The notes beneath the pieces were generated by a model. That model saw only the letters and a program-made list of their open reading frames with translations, ran no database searches and was not told the origin of the DNA. From an uncultured Bacteroidia bacterium (GTDB lineage Bacteria > Bacteroidota > Bacteroidia > Bacteroidales > UBA932), in the NCBI GenBank assembly GCA_902778105.1, contig CACYWN010000025.1, forward strand, positions 1-37,486: 37,486 nt of DNA, read 5' to 3'. Below are positions 16,892-25,056 of the stretch, piece after piece; position 1 is the first letter of the stretch, and every line of letters starts with the position of its first letter. The position numbers and the translations under genes were made by a program.

Positions 16892-17474
16892 GAACTTCAA
16901 ACTCATCACGGAAGGTCTTGTCAAGAACAACCCGACCTTCGTCCTGCTGCTGGGCATGTGCCCGACCCTGGCCACCACCACGTCGGCCATCAACGGCCTG
17001 TCGATGGGCCTGGCGACCCTGTTCGTCCTGGTCCTTTCCAACATGGCCATTTCCCTGATCGCCCCGGTCGTCCCTGACAAGGTGCACATCCCCGTCTACA
17101 TCGTCGTCATCGCCACCTTCGTGACCCTGCTTCAGTTCCTGATGCAGGCTTACACTCCGGCAATGTACGAGACGCTGGGCCTGTTCATCCCGCTCATCGT
17201 GGTGAACTGCATCGTCCTGGGCCGTGCGGAAGCCTTCGCTTCGAAGAACGGTGTCCTCGCGAGCGCCTGTGACGGCATCGGCGTGGGCCTCGGCTTCACG
17301 GGGTCGCTCACCGTCCTCGGACTCGTCCGCGAGATCCTGGGCTCCGGTTCCGTCTTCGGCTGGAACTTCATCGGCGGAAACGACGGCATGCTCGCCTTCG
17401 TGATGGCCCCCGGCGCCTTCCTGTGCCTGGGCTACCTGATGGTCCTGTTCAACAGATTCTTCAAAAAGAACTAG
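16884..17474 (+). CDS. rnfE: Electron transport complex subunit RnfE
   Basis: This 196-residue integral membrane subunit of the RnfA/RnfE/NqrD/NqrE family starts MSKNFKLITEGLVKNNPTFV. It contains LLLGMCPTLATTTSAINGL, the Cys-bearing half-helix motif that helps hold the intramembrane iron-sulfur centre shared with RnfA, and a second Cys in PLIVVNCIVLGRAEAFA. About six membrane helices are visible. With RnfA it forms the inverted-repeat core that moves ions. I chose ATG 16884, which overlaps the end of rnfG by 8 bp; the frame is open upstream only through rnfG sequence. rnfA starts 3 bp later. Confidence 0.95.
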   Translation: MSKNFKLITEGLVKNNPTFVLLLGMCPTLATTTSAINGLSMGLATLFVLVLSNMAISLIAPVVPDKVHIPVYIVVIATFVTLLQFLMQAYTPAMYETLGLFIPLIVVNCIVLGRAEAFASKNGVLASACDGIGVGLGFTGSLTVLGLVREILGSGSVFGWNFIGGNDGMLAFVMAPGAFLCLGYLMVLFNRFFKKN

Positions 17475-17477
17475 GCT

Positions 17478-18080
17478 ATGGAGTACTTCCTGATCATTAT
17501 CTCGGCGATCTTCGTCAACAACATCGTCCTTGCGCAGTTCCTCGGGATCTGCCCCTACCTGGGCGTCTCCAACAAGCTTTCGACGGCGACCGGCATGTCG
17601 ATGGCGGTCTGCTTCGTCATCACCCTCGCTACGCTCGTGACTTACCTCATCAACAAGTACCTTCTCGTTCCTTTCCAGCTGGAGTTCCTGCAGACGATCG
17701 CCTTCATCCTGGTGATCGCCGCCCTCGTGCAGATGGTCGAGATCGTCCTCAAGAAGGTGAGTCCTTCCCTCTACCAGGCCCTCGGTATCTTCCTTCCCCT
17801 GATCACCACGAACTGCGCCGTCCTCGGTGTGGCGATCACCGTGGTCACCAAGGAATTCACATTCGGCCTTCCCTCCCACATGCTGAACCTCGGAGAAGCG
17901 CTGGTCTACGCTTTCGCCACATCCCTCGGTTACGGCCTGGCGATGGTCATCTTCGCGGGTATCCGCGAGCATCTCGCCATGAACGACGTGCCCAAGGCGT
18001 TCAAAGGCGTTCCGATCGCCCTGGTGAGCGTGGGTATCCTGGCGCTGGCCTTCATGGGTTTCAGCGGCATGGTCAAGTAA
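17478..18080 (+). CDS. rnfA: Electron transport complex subunit RnfA
   Basis: This 200-residue membrane subunit starts [20 protein letters not shown], typical of RnfA. It contains [14 protein letters not shown] and [14 protein letters not shown], the two Cys motifs that pair with those of RnfE. Six membrane helices are visible, ending in [13 protein letters not shown]. It is the last gene of rseC-rnfBCDGEA. Together the complex couples ferredoxin:NAD+ oxidoreduction to Na+ or H+ transport, a main energy-conserving step in anaerobic Bacteroidales. No terminator is obvious before the next gene at 18114. Confidence 0.95.
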   Translation: MEYFLIIISAIFVNNIVLAQFLGICPYLGVSNKLSTATGMSMAVCFVITLATLVTYLINKYLLVPFQLEFLQTIAFILVIAALVQMVEIVLKKVSPSLYQALGIFLPLITTNCAVLGVAITVVTKEFTFGLPSHMLNLGEALVYAFATSLGYGLAMVIFAGIREHLAMNDVPKAFKGVPIALVSVGILALAFMGFSGMVK

Positions 18081-18113
18081 AACAACCTTAACATCTTTAA
18101 AATCAATTGCATT

Positions 18114-18548
18114 ATGAAGAAGACTTTGATTCTCATTGCGGCTGTCCTCGGCTTCGCCGTGGTGGCCTCTGCCCAGCCCCGTGCCATCGGTGTCCGTGCC
18201 GGTTACGGCGGTGAACTTTCCTATCAGCACAGCCTTGGTGGCAACTTCGCCGAATTCGACCTCGGCTGGTTCTCCAACGGGTTCGACATCGTGGGTATCT
18301 ACGACTTTGTCATCGCCGGTACCGGTGAGGTGAACCTCTATGCCGGACCTGGCGCCCAGCTGGGCTTCTACAATGCCGGTGACCATTCCGGAATGAATGT
18401 CGGCCTTGCCGGCCAGCTCGGCGTCGAGTGGAATTTCCCCGCCGTCCCGCTGCAGCTTTCCCTGGACTGGAGGCCGGTATTTTTCTTCTTGAACAACCGG
18501 GGCTTCGGTTACGACAGCGTCGGTCTGGGTCTGAGATATCGCTTCTAG
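18114..18548 (+). CDS. Small outer-membrane beta-barrel protein (A copy)
   Basis: This 144-residue protein has a signal peptide (residues 1-20, ending VASAQ) followed by alternating beta-strand sequence: AIGVRAGYGGELSYQH, NLYAGPGAQLGFY and a final GLGLRYRF. A terminal Phe and short amphipathic strands suggest a small barrel of the 8-strand OmpA/OmpX/Opa type in the outer membrane. Function is unknown. A paralogue follows after 1 bp. It lies 33 bp after rnfA, but a functional link to Rnf is not indicated. Confidence 0.75.
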   Translation: MKKTLILIAAVLGFAVVASAQPRAIGVRAGYGGELSYQHSLGGNFAEFDLGWFSNGFDIVGIYDFVIAGTGEVNLYAGPGAQLGFYNAGDHSGMNVGLAGQLGVEWNFPAVPLQLSLDWRPVFFFLNNRGFGYDSVGLGLRYRF

Positions 18549-18549
18549 G

Positions 18550-19047
18550 ATGAAAAAAACGCTTTTAGTCGCACTCGCCCTCCTCGGCCTTTCCCTGGCC
18601 GCAGTGGCTCAGCCGAAAGCTATAGGTGTCCGCGGCGGTCTTTTCGGTCTGCGGTTCAACGGAGAAATCAGCTATGAGCAGTGGACGGACCTGTTCGATA
18701 ACGACTACGATTTCTTCGAGCTGGACCTCGGCGTGTTCGGCGGCGACGGCTTCAAGGCCACGGCCCTGTACAACTTCACTTTCGCCCAGCCGGAATTCAC
18801 CGACCGCGGAGAGTGGGGCTTTTATGCAGGACCGGGCGTGGCTGTCGGTTACGGAACGGGCATCAACAAGGTGGATGAAAGGAAATCATCCCCGTTCGTG
18901 GGGCTTGCCGCCCAGCTGGGCCTGGAGTACACCTTCTGGTTCCCGCTCCAGCTCTCCATCGATTTCCGTCCCAGTTTCATGATCCCCGCTTTCATGAACC
19001 GGGGCAACTGGTACGGTTTCGCCCTTTCCGCCCGCTACGCGTTCTAA
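18550..19047 (+). CDS. Small outer-membrane beta-barrel protein (B copy)
   Basis: This 165-residue paralogue of the preceding gene has the same signal-peptide style (ending AAVAQ), the shared start PKAIGVRGG, the shared GFYAGPGVAVGYG and AAQLGLEYTFWFPLQLSIDFRP, and a terminal ALSARYAF. It is longer by an acidic loop (about residues 45-60) and a second extended loop near residue 110. The pair arose by tandem duplication and diverged. It begins 1 bp after its partner. Its stop overlaps by 4 bp the stop of the convergent gene on the other strand. Role unknown. Confidence 0.75.
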   Translation: MKKTLLVALALLGLSLAAVAQPKAIGVRGGLFGLRFNGEISYEQWTDLFDNDYDFFELDLGVFGGDGFKATALYNFTFAQPEFTDRGEWGFYAGPGVAVGYGTGINKVDERKSSPFVGLAAQLGLEYTFWFPLQLSIDFRPSFMIPAFMNRGNWYGFALSARYAF

Positions 19048-20006
19048 AGCGCCGACAGCGACATCAGCAGCTGATACTGCTGGTTGACCGCTTCGGAAAA
19101 AGTGTCATTGAGGATGGTATCCGCGAGGATGCCATCCTTTGTCTGTATCCGGAGGGAGGCGACGTGCCCGTAGGCGATGGCGCGGAGCTGGTCCATCGAG
19201 GGATACAGGTAGAGGAAATTGACCTCGTCGCGCGTCTGGGGGAGGGTGATTTCCGTCCCGTCCTTCAGGACGAAGGTGACGGGGGCGTCCGTGTCGATGG
19301 CGTATGACTTGTCCGTGCCCAGCTGGAAGGCCAGGTCGATGTCCTCCTTCGCGGTGGTCTTGTAGTAGAGATGGCTGAGGATGATGTTGTATTTGAGGGA
19401 TTTCCCGTCGGCGACCAGGGGATTGGAGGCGGTCAGGATGCTGGAAGTCTGGTCCGCCCGGCCGGCCGGCTCGACCTTCAGGTCGACGGTGGCGGCCGAC
19501 GCCTTTTCGATGGCTGCGCAATGCCTTTTCAGGAGGGCGGCGAAGGCGTCGTCCTTGAAATTGTACTGCAGGTAGTCGTCAGGGTCCCAGCCGGTGGTCA
19601 GCTCGAGGGATTTGACGCCCCGGGTGAGTTTTTCCATGTCGGAGGGCTCCAGGGCGTAGCGGAGCCGGTTGAGGTACAAACCGTCCTCCAGGCGGCTTTT
19701 CGTGGCGCTTTCCCGGCCGATCTGGTCGGCCCGGACGAAGGAACCGTCGGGGAGGGTCGCTGTCATTTTCACGCCCTTGGGGGCCGTGAAGGCGGTTTTC
19801 TGCCGCAGGTCCACGAAAAGGAGGTACATCGTGGATCCGTCCGGGAAGCCGACCAGCTCGACGCGTACGTCCATGTCCTGGAACTTCTCGGATACGGTGG
19901 AAATATGGGTCATCCCTTCGGACCGGTAATTGGTCCGGATCCCCTGTGCGGAGAGGGAGAGTGCGGCCGCAAGGACCGTCAGGGTAAGGAGTATCTTTTT
20001 CATCAT
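19044..20006 (-). CDS. Exported protein of unknown function
   Basis: This 320-residue protein has a signal peptide (MMKKILLTLTVLAAALSLSAQG) and no Cys lipobox. The mature part has mixed alpha/beta character, with strands such as MYLLFVDLRQKTAF and VTFVLKDGTEITLPQ, and a C-terminal segment containing VASLRIQTKDGI. I do not recognise a family. I chose ATG 20006 as the first codon of the signal; a TTG nine bases upstream is less likely. The -7 element at 20013-20020 lies only 6 bp upstream, so the mRNA has a very short leader. The gene is convergent with the barrel gene at 18550 and divergent from the PPC gene at 20084. Confidence 0.7.
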   Translation of the reverse strand: MMKKILLTLTVLAAALSLSAQGIRTNYRSEGMTHISTVSEKFQDMDVRVELVGFPDGSTMYLLFVDLRQKTAFTAPKGVKMTATLPDGSFVRADQIGRESATKSRLEDGLYLNRLRYALEPSDMEKLTRGVKSLELTTGWDPDDYLQYNFKDDAFAALLKRHCAAIEKASAATVDLKVEPAGRADQTSSILTASNPLVADGKSLKYNIILSHLYYKTTAKEDIDLAFQLGTDKSYAIDTDAPVTFVLKDGTEITLPQTRDEVNFLYLYPSMDQLRAIAYGHVASLRIQTKDGILADTILNDTFSEAVNQQYQLLMSLSAL

Positions 20007-20012
20007 GGACTG

Positions 20013-20020
20013 CAAATATA
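20013..20020 (-). promoter_or_regulatory. Bacteroidetes -7 element for the exported protein
   Basis: Read on the minus strand this is TATATTTG, an exact TAnnTTTG match, 6 bp upstream of ATG 20006. On the plus strand TATCTTTA at 20053-20060 (one mismatch) may serve the divergent PPC gene. Confidence 0.5.
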
Positions 20021-20083
20021 CACATTCAGTGCCGGGAAAAGGAAAAAATTCGTATCTTTATCGACACTAAAACGAAAACCGCT

Positions 20084-20506
20084 ATGTACAAGTACCATGT
20101 ATCCGGCAACCGCTATGTTCTGAGCGTAGACAATCACGTGGAAATCTCCGCGGCGCTGGCAGCCTTCTGCGAAGAGCTGGACATCCGCTGCGGGGCCGTA
20201 TATGGCCTCGGGGCCATCTCGGAGGCCACGTTCCGATTCCTGGATCCGGCCACGAAGCAGTATGTGGACAAGACTTTTTCCGAGCAGATGGAGATCACCA
20301 ACCTGACCGGCAATATTTCCCGGAAGGACGGCAGCGTCTACCTGCACCTGCATATCACGGCCAGCCGGCGGGACTACACCTGCATCGGCGGCCATCTGCT
20401 GACGGCCCGCGTAAACGGGGCCTGCGAGCTTGTCGTGGAGCGCTTCTCCTGCGAGGCCGGTCGCCGCTTCGACCCGGAAACGGGCCTTAACCTGTATGAT
20501 TTCTAA
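20084..20506 (+). CDS. PPC (DUF296) domain protein
   Basis: This 140-residue protein consists of one PPC/DUF296 domain. Signature parts are GAVYGLGAISEATFRFLDP, the core HLHITASRRD and GGHLLTARVNGACELVV, with His residues that bind metal in some structures. Bacterial PPC proteins form trimers; the domain was named from plant AT-hook proteins, but here no DNA-binding motif is attached, so DNA binding should not be assumed. Full length. It is followed after 15 bp by the dicarboxylate transporter, with which it is likely co-transcribed. Confidence 0.85.
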   Translation: MYKYHVSGNRYVLSVDNHVEISAALAAFCEELDIRCGAVYGLGAISEATFRFLDPATKQYVDKTFSEQMEITNLTGNISRKDGSVYLHLHITASRRDYTCIGGHLLTARVNGACELVVERFSCEAGRRFDPETGLNLYDF

Positions 20507-20521
20507 AGCCTTGACGGTACT

Positions 20522-21898
20522 ATGAGTTTTGTCATGATTATCGAGCTGCTGATTGTTCTGGCAGCCCTGTACGTGGGGTCCCGCTACGGATCCCTGGCCC
20601 TCGGCGCCATCTCCGGCATCGGCCTCGCCATCCTCGTATTCGGCTTCGGCCTCAAGCCCGGCACCCCGCCGACGGATGTCATCTACATCATCATTGCCGC
20701 CGTTACCTGCGCGGGTACCCTCCAGGCGTCGGGCGGTATGGACTGGATGATCCAGATTGCCGAAAAGATGCTCCGGAAGCATCCTGAGCACATCACTTTC
20801 CTGGGACCGCTCGTCACCTTCTTCCTGACGGTCCTCGTAGGCACGGGCCACGTGGTCTACACCATCATGCCCATCATCTGCGACATCGCCCTGAAGAAGA
20901 ATATCCGTCCGGAGCGTCCCTGCGGCGTAGCGTCCATCGCCTCACAGGTGGGCATCACCTGCTCGCCGATCGCCGCCGCCGTCGTCGCCTTCGTCACCAT
21001 TTCCAATGCCAACGGTTACATGGTGAGCATCCCGCAGGTGCTGATGGTCACCATCCCGGCCTGCGTGATGGGCCTGATGTGTGCCGCCCTAGCTTCCTAC
21101 AAGCGCGGCAAGGACCTGGACGAAGACCCCGAATTCCTGAAGAGAAAGGCCGATCCCGAGCAGTACGCCTACATGTACGGCTCCTCCGCCACCACCCTGG
21201 ACAAGGTCATCACCAAGGAAGCCAAGGCCTCTGTGTTCATCTTCCTGGGTGCGCTGCTGGTGATCGTGGGCTTCGCCTTCTGCCAGATGATCCATGTCGA
21301 CGGCGGAAAGACCGTCGCCGAGGCCATCAGCCTGCCCAAGATGAACATCTGCATCCAGATCATCATGCTGGTGGCCGCCGCCTGCAACATCATGCTTTGC
21401 AAGGCCTCCCCGAAGAAGGCCGTCGCGGGCGCCGTGTGGCAGTCCGGCATGGTCGCGGTGGTCGCCATCTACGGCATCGCCTGGATGGCCGATACCTATT
21501 TCGGCAATTACATGGAAGAGATGAAGTCCATGCTGACGGGGCTCGTGACGAACTACCCGTGGTCCATCGCTTTCGTGTTCTTTATCGTATCCGTCCTGAT
21601 CAACAGCCAGGGTGCCGTGGTCGTGGCCTTCCTTCCGCTGGCCTACCAGCTGGGCATCGCGGGTCCCGTCCTCCTGGGTGTCCTTCCCAGCGTGTACGGC
21701 TACTTCTTCATCCCGAACTACCCGTCCGATATCGCCACGGTCAACTTTGACCGGTCCGGAACGACGGTTATCGGAAAGTACCTGCTGAACCACAGCTTCA
21801 TGATGCCGGGCCTCATCAGCGTGATCGTCTCCACCGTCGTGGGCTACCTGATCACCAACGTGCTGTTCCCGGGCTATTTCGCAAGCTTTATTCAGTAG
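20522..21898 (+). CDS. dcuB: Anaerobic C4-dicarboxylate transporter, Dcu family
   Basis: This 458-residue inner-membrane protein has 10-12 hydrophobic segments and Dcu hallmarks: FGFGLKPGTPPTDVIYII, a TGHVVYTIMPIICDIA segment, RPERPCGVASIASQVGIT, and near the C-terminus SVYGYFFIPNYPSDIATVNFDRSGTT. DcuA/DcuB proteins exchange fumarate, malate or aspartate for succinate. In fumarate-respiring Bacteroidales this supports succinate export, and it complements the Rnf complex in anaerobic energy conservation. The DcuA and DcuB types are hard to separate by eye, so the symbol is tentative. Full length and intact; tRNA-Arg follows 46 bp later. Confidence 0.88.
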   Translation: MSFVMIIELLIVLAALYVGSRYGSLALGAISGIGLAILVFGFGLKPGTPPTDVIYIIIAAVTCAGTLQASGGMDWMIQIAEKMLRKHPEHITFLGPLVTFFLTVLVGTGHVVYTIMPIICDIALKKNIRPERPCGVASIASQVGITCSPIAAAVVAFVTISNANGYMVSIPQVLMVTIPACVMGLMCAALASYKRGKDLDEDPEFLKRKADPEQYAYMYGSSATTLDKVITKEAKASVFIFLGALLVIVGFAFCQMIHVDGGKTVAEAISLPKMNICIQIIMLVAAACNIMLCKASPKKAVAGAVWQSGMVAVVAIYGIAWMADTYFGNYMEEMKSMLTGLVTNYPWSIAFVFFIVSVLINSQGAVVVAFLPLAYQLGIAGPVLLGVLPSVYGYFFIPNYPSDIATVNFDRSGTTVIGKYLLNHSFMMPGLISVIVSTVVGYLITNVLFPGYFASFIQ

Positions 21899-21913
21899 TT
21901 GAGAAATTTTTGC

Positions 21914-21921
21914 TAACTTTG
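21914..21921 (+). promoter_or_regulatory. Bacteroidetes -7 element for tRNA-Arg
   Basis: TAACTTTG matches TAnnTTTG and lies 23 bp upstream of the tRNA 5' end, leaving a short precursor leader. Confidence 0.55.
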
Positions 21922-21944
21922 CAGTCCCCTTACCGGGGATTACC

Positions 21945-22018
21945 GGTTCCGTAGCTCAGTTGGATAGAGCAACAGCCTTCTAAGCTGTGGGTCTTGGGTT
22001 CGAATCCCAACGGAATCA
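21945..22018 (+). tRNA. tRNA-Arg (anticodon TCT)
   Basis: The 74-base cloverleaf has acceptor stem GGTTCCG/CGGAATC (one G-U), D arm with AGCTCAGTTGGATAGAGC, anticodon stem ACAGC/GCTGT with loop CTTCTAA (anticodon TCT, reads AGA), T arm with GGGTTCGAATCCC, and discriminator A. The 3' CCA is not encoded. A strong hairpin terminator follows directly. The gene marks the left edge of an atypical AT-rich stretch, in keeping with tRNA genes as insertion sites. Confidence 0.96.
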
Positions 22019-22048
22019 CAAAACGGCAGCCGTACGGCTGCCGTTTTG
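22019..22048 (+). terminator. Perfect hairpin terminator after tRNA-Arg
   Basis: Fourteen-base arms (CAAAACGGCAGCCG and its exact complement) flank a 2-base centre TA. Arms end in AAAA/TTTT, so it can work on both strands. It starts one base after the tRNA. Confidence 0.85.
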
Positions 22049-22068
22049 CGATAATGGCATTTCATGCA

Positions 22069-22088
22069 TTGGGGGGCTAACCCCCCAA
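22069..22088. repeat. Inverted repeat, 8-bp G/C arms
   Basis: TTGGGGGG and CCCCCCAA flank the loop CTAA. The complement is exact. No T-tract follows, so terminator function is doubtful. Confidence 0.7.
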
Positions 22089-22292
22089 ACCCCCTGCGTC
22101 GCTTCGCTCCGAAGGTGCCTCGATTCAGCGTCGGTGCTTTTCCAGGCTTTTGGACCACCGTCGTCCATCCTATGCTCGTACATTGCCCCCCGGCCAGACA
22201 CTTCCCAGCGAGCGTCCAACCCTCTTCCCGTCCGCCCTGTGAAAAGCGAGCGCGGGCCGATCGTCCTTTCGTGGCCTCCAAGGCCATCTCGC

Positions 22293-22328
22293 CCGCTTTA
22301 GGCCCCTCTTCAAAAGGGCCTAAAGCGG
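22293..22328. repeat. Inverted repeat, 13-bp perfect arms
   Basis: CCGCTTTAGGCCC and its exact complement flank a 10-base loop (CTCTTCAAAA). It is the longest perfect hairpin of the window apart from the tRNA terminator and is not followed by a T-run on either strand. It could be a binding or processing site, or a remnant of a mobile element end. Confidence 0.7.
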
Positions 22329-22379
22329 ACCGACCCGTATCTGGGCCCCTTCTATGGCCCATGTCCCCGCTCTCGTTTT

Positions 22380-23247
22380 TCATCTTCGGGCCTGTAATCC
22401 GGCGCACGTAATCGACCGGACCTAAGTGTAATCCTAACTGTATTACTTTTATGTCGCGCTTGATGGTGCTGGAAGACTTCCCGAATTGCCTTGCCAACCT
22501 TGCTGTAGTAATAGGTTCATTTTTGGTGTCATCCTTCGTGATACCAAAAGGCAGCAATTCATAGATAAGTCTCTGTCTTTCAGTTAACTTTTTGGTGTCA
22601 TAATCTATGAAATCCTTGGTGTCACCAGCCTTGATCAGCCTGCCGGTCTTAGGGTCAACCCGTCCGCCATGCTGGATGCCGTAGAAGATTTCACGCTTGA
22701 CGATGACACGCACGCCGCCGAATTCTTCTTCAATCGTAGGAACTTCGAGCCCCTCTTTGGTAAACGTTTCCGTGATTAGTTCATAGCCACGGCCCCATGC
22801 TTCGACAAAACCGGCCATGTAGAAGGCGTTGGCAATAAGACGATTCCGGGGCTGGGAATCGTGGGGTTGGAAGATGGATTCTGGAGTTATGCCTGCCGGA
22901 AGTGAGCCTTGGTTCCAGAAAGTGATACGATCATCAAAAACGCGGATCAGGCTGTCCGGACCGTTATAATCTTTATGGATTTCAAGGTTATACAGTATTT
23001 CCCTAAGGCCTTCTTCCGGCAACTCCATGGGCTCTCTGCGCTGCATCCCCTCATAGTGGATAGGGCGAATAAGATACTTGGCATCAAGAGCCTCCATCAC
23101 GCGGTCGGCCATCCGAATGAGGTCTCCGTCGATGAGGTCCTGGTTCATCAGAGCTGCTTGCGAGTGACCGAATCGGCCTATCTTGATTCGTGCATTCAGG
23201 CAATAGTGCTGAGGATTCTTCCCGAAAAGAAGCAGGGCGACTTCAGG
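22380..23247 (-). pseudogene. N-terminally truncated AlbA_2/HATPase-type transcriptional regulator
   Basis: The fragment begins in the middle of a conserved region (ALLLFGKNP, then RIKIGRFGH). Its frame is closed by a stop at 23248-23250, and the first ATG is only at 23148. What remains is the C-terminal half of the family often annotated as ATP-binding or AlbA_2-domain regulators: EEGLREILYNLEIHKDYNG, DDRITFWNQGSLP, NRLIANAFYMAGFVEAWGRG, then a helix-turn-helix with TTARLARQFGKSSSTIKRDI. The N-terminal AlbA domain (about 200 residues) is missing. The original stop seems lost too: the frame runs on to 21940 through the antisense of tRNA-Arg. Base composition is clearly more AT-rich than the flanking genes, pointing to transfer. 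Such genes are common cargo of Bacteroidales mobile elements. Confidence 0.8.
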
Positions 23248-23276
23248 TCATCTTGACTTTTGGGTCGCCCTCTTTT
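23234..23276 (+). terminator. Candidate hairpin with T-run at the truncated gene's edge
   Basis: Arms AGGGCGAC (23234-23241) and GTCGCCCT (23264-23271) enclose a 22-base loop with a small inner GTCA/TGAC stem and are followed by CTTTTT. No plus-strand gene ends here. It overlaps the breakpoint of the truncated regulator and may be a leftover of the inserted element. Confidence 0.45.
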
Positions 23277-23355
23277 TGGATTCAATACCATCAGCTGCAG
23301 GCGCATTGCGCTGGACGGGACGTTTTTTATTCGTATATTTACGCGAAACTAACAT

Positions 23356-25020
23356 ATGAATCCCATGAAACGATTCTTCCTGACGGCCCTCCTGACGCTC
23401 GTGTCCGTGGCCGGTTTCGCCTGCACGAACCTCATTGTGGGCAAGTTGGCTTCCGTGGATGGAAGCGTGATGTGTACGTACAACTGCGATGGCTTCGGCT
23501 TCGCGTCGCCCCTGAGCTGGTCGGCGGCGGGTCGGCATGCCCCGGACGAAATGATTGCCATCCGCGGCTGGGGGGCGGATTCGCCGGTGCACTATGTGAA
23601 GCAGGTGGAGTACACCTACGGGGTCGTCGGCCTCATGAATGAAAAGCAGGTGTCCATCGTGGAGACCACCTGGGGCGGACGGCCAGAACTGGAGAAGTCG
23701 GAAGGGGCGCTGGATTATTTCGTGCTCATGGAACTCGCCCTGCAACGGAGCGCAAGCGCACGGGAGGCCATCGAGGTGATGCATAACCTCGTGCAGGAGT
23801 ATGGTTACAACCAGACCGGCGAGTCCTTCGCCGTGTGCGACCCCGAGGAGGCCTGGATCATGGAACTCATCGGCAAGGGCCCCGGCCGCAAAGGCGCCGT
23901 GTGGGTGGCTCTCCGTGTCCCGGACGACTGCATCGCGGCCTACGCCAATTCCAGCCGCATCCGGAAATTCCCGCAGGCCAGGAAGATCGACAAGAAAAAG
24001 GGCTACGGCATCGTGGAAGGCACCTGCATGTACAGTGCTGATGTCATTTCCTTCGCCCGCGAGATGGGCTGGTACGAGGGTGCCGATGCGGATTTCAGCT
24101 TCCGGGAGGCCTATGGCCCCATGGACTTCAGCAAGATCCGCTACTGCGAGGCCCGCGTGTGGAGTTTCTTCCGCCGCCATTACGACAAGGACGTGATGGA
24201 CTCCTATCTCCCCTTCATCAACGGCCACACCGAAATCTGTGACGAGCTTCCCCTCTGGATCAAGCCGGACAAGCCCCTGAGCGTCCGTGACCTGATGGCC
24301 GACATGCGCGACCACTACGAGGGCACCGCCCTGGATATGACGGTCGATGTTTCCGCCGGTCCGTGGGCATCCCCTTACCGGAATCAGCTCACGAACTTCG
24401 AGGCCCCGGACGGCACCAAGATGTTCCGCGAGCGCCCCATCGGCTGCCAGCAGAGCGGCATGACGATGGTGTGCCAGATGCGCTCCTTCCTCCCGGACGA
24501 GGTGGGCGGCGTGACCTACTTCAACATGGACGATGCCACGATGGTGGCCTATGTCCCCGTGTACTGCTCGATCAACCGGATCCCCGCCCCGTTCCGCCGC
24601 GAGAACAACAACATCCGCGAGTTCAGCTTCGAAAGCGCCTTCTGGATGAACAACTGGGTGGCCAATATGGTCTATCCCCGCTGGAGCGCCATGATCGGCG
24701 ACCTGCGCGAGGCGCAGGCCGAGCTAGAGGACTACTACGCGGAGGATCAGAAAGAGGTGGAGAAACAGGTGACGGACCTTACCCACCAGGAGCGCGTGGA
24801 CTATCTCACGGCCAAGACCGAGGCTTACACGGACCGGATGATGCAGCGCTGGGACAAGCTTGCCAAGCTCCTGATCGTCAAGCATAACGACCAGATCATG
24901 CAGCCCAGCGAGAATGGTGTCGTCGTTCCCGGCCGGCGCACCTCCCCTCAATACGCCCCGGCTTTCATCGAGGCGGTGAAGGCGGTCACCGGCGACCGCT
25001 ATGTCCGTAAGGGCGAATAG
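23356..25020 (+). CDS. C69-family dipeptidase (PepD-like), exported
   Basis: This 554-residue protein has a signal peptide and the N-terminal nucleophile Cys23 (GFACTNLIVG), exposed by cleavage as usual in peptidase family C69 (Ntn-hydrolase fold). Other family parts are NCDGFGFASPLSW, ETTWGGRPEL, GESFAVCDPEEAWIMELIGKG in part, ANSSRIRKFPQARK and YRNQLTNFEAPDG. These enzymes cleave dipeptides; in gut Bacteroidales they are periplasmic or secreted. Starts at ATG 23356; ATG 23365 (MKRFF) is equally possible. An AT-rich region with TATATTTA lies about 15-25 bp upstream as a weak promoter. It is the first intact gene right of the remnant island. Confidence 0.9.
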   Translation: MNPMKRFFLTALLTLVSVAGFACTNLIVGKLASVDGSVMCTYNCDGFGFASPLSWSAAGRHAPDEMIAIRGWGADSPVHYVKQVEYTYGVVGLMNEKQVSIVETTWGGRPELEKSEGALDYFVLMELALQRSASAREAIEVMHNLVQEYGYNQTGESFAVCDPEEAWIMELIGKGPGRKGAVWVALRVPDDCIAAYANSSRIRKFPQARKIDKKKGYGIVEGTCMYSADVISFAREMGWYEGADADFSFREAYGPMDFSKIRYCEARVWSFFRRHYDKDVMDSYLPFINGHTEICDELPLWIKPDKPLSVRDLMADMRDHYEGTALDMTVDVSAGPWASPYRNQLTNFEAPDGTKMFRERPIGCQQSGMTMVCQMRSFLPDEVGGVTYFNMDDATMVAYVPVYCSINRIPAPFRRENNNIREFSFESAFWMNNWVANMVYPRWSAMIGDLREAQAELEDYYAEDQKEVEKQVTDLTHQERVDYLTAKTEAYTDRMMQRWDKLAKLLIVKHNDQIMQPSENGVVVPGRRTSPQYAPAFIEAVKAVTGDRYVRKGE

Positions 25021-25056
25021 GGCCCGTTAGGAGCATCCCCGCTAAACTGCAATACC

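Larger units (their letters stand above)
22049..22379. other. Non-coding stretch with large inverted repeats
   Basis: No gene with recognisable protein features lies here. A minus-strand frame runs through from the truncated regulator and only stops beyond the tRNA antisense, but its residues after about 22380 are low-complexity Gly/Arg/Pro and look non-coding. The stretch holds two strong inverted repeats, at 22069-22088 and 22293-22328. It lies between a tRNA terminator and a truncated gene, as in a decayed insertion. Confidence 0.5.

Noticed and set aside
16860-18386. Long minus-strand open frame opposite rnfE and rnfA
   Set aside because: It is antisense to conserved Rnf genes and has the His/Asp/Glu-rich composition expected of a shadow of hydrophobic coding sequence.
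21940-22379. C-terminal extension of the truncated regulator, ending in VGIRTQDPQLRRLLLYP
   Set aside because: The end is the antisense of tRNA-Arg, a well-known false protein tail. The part before it is low-complexity. I therefore ended the pseudogene near 22380.
22534-22640. Three TTGGTGTCA copies suggesting a direct-repeat array or CRISPR-like structure
   Set aside because: They encode a repeated Asp-Thr-Lys in the linker of the regulator fragment, spacing is irregular, and there are no spacers or cas genes.
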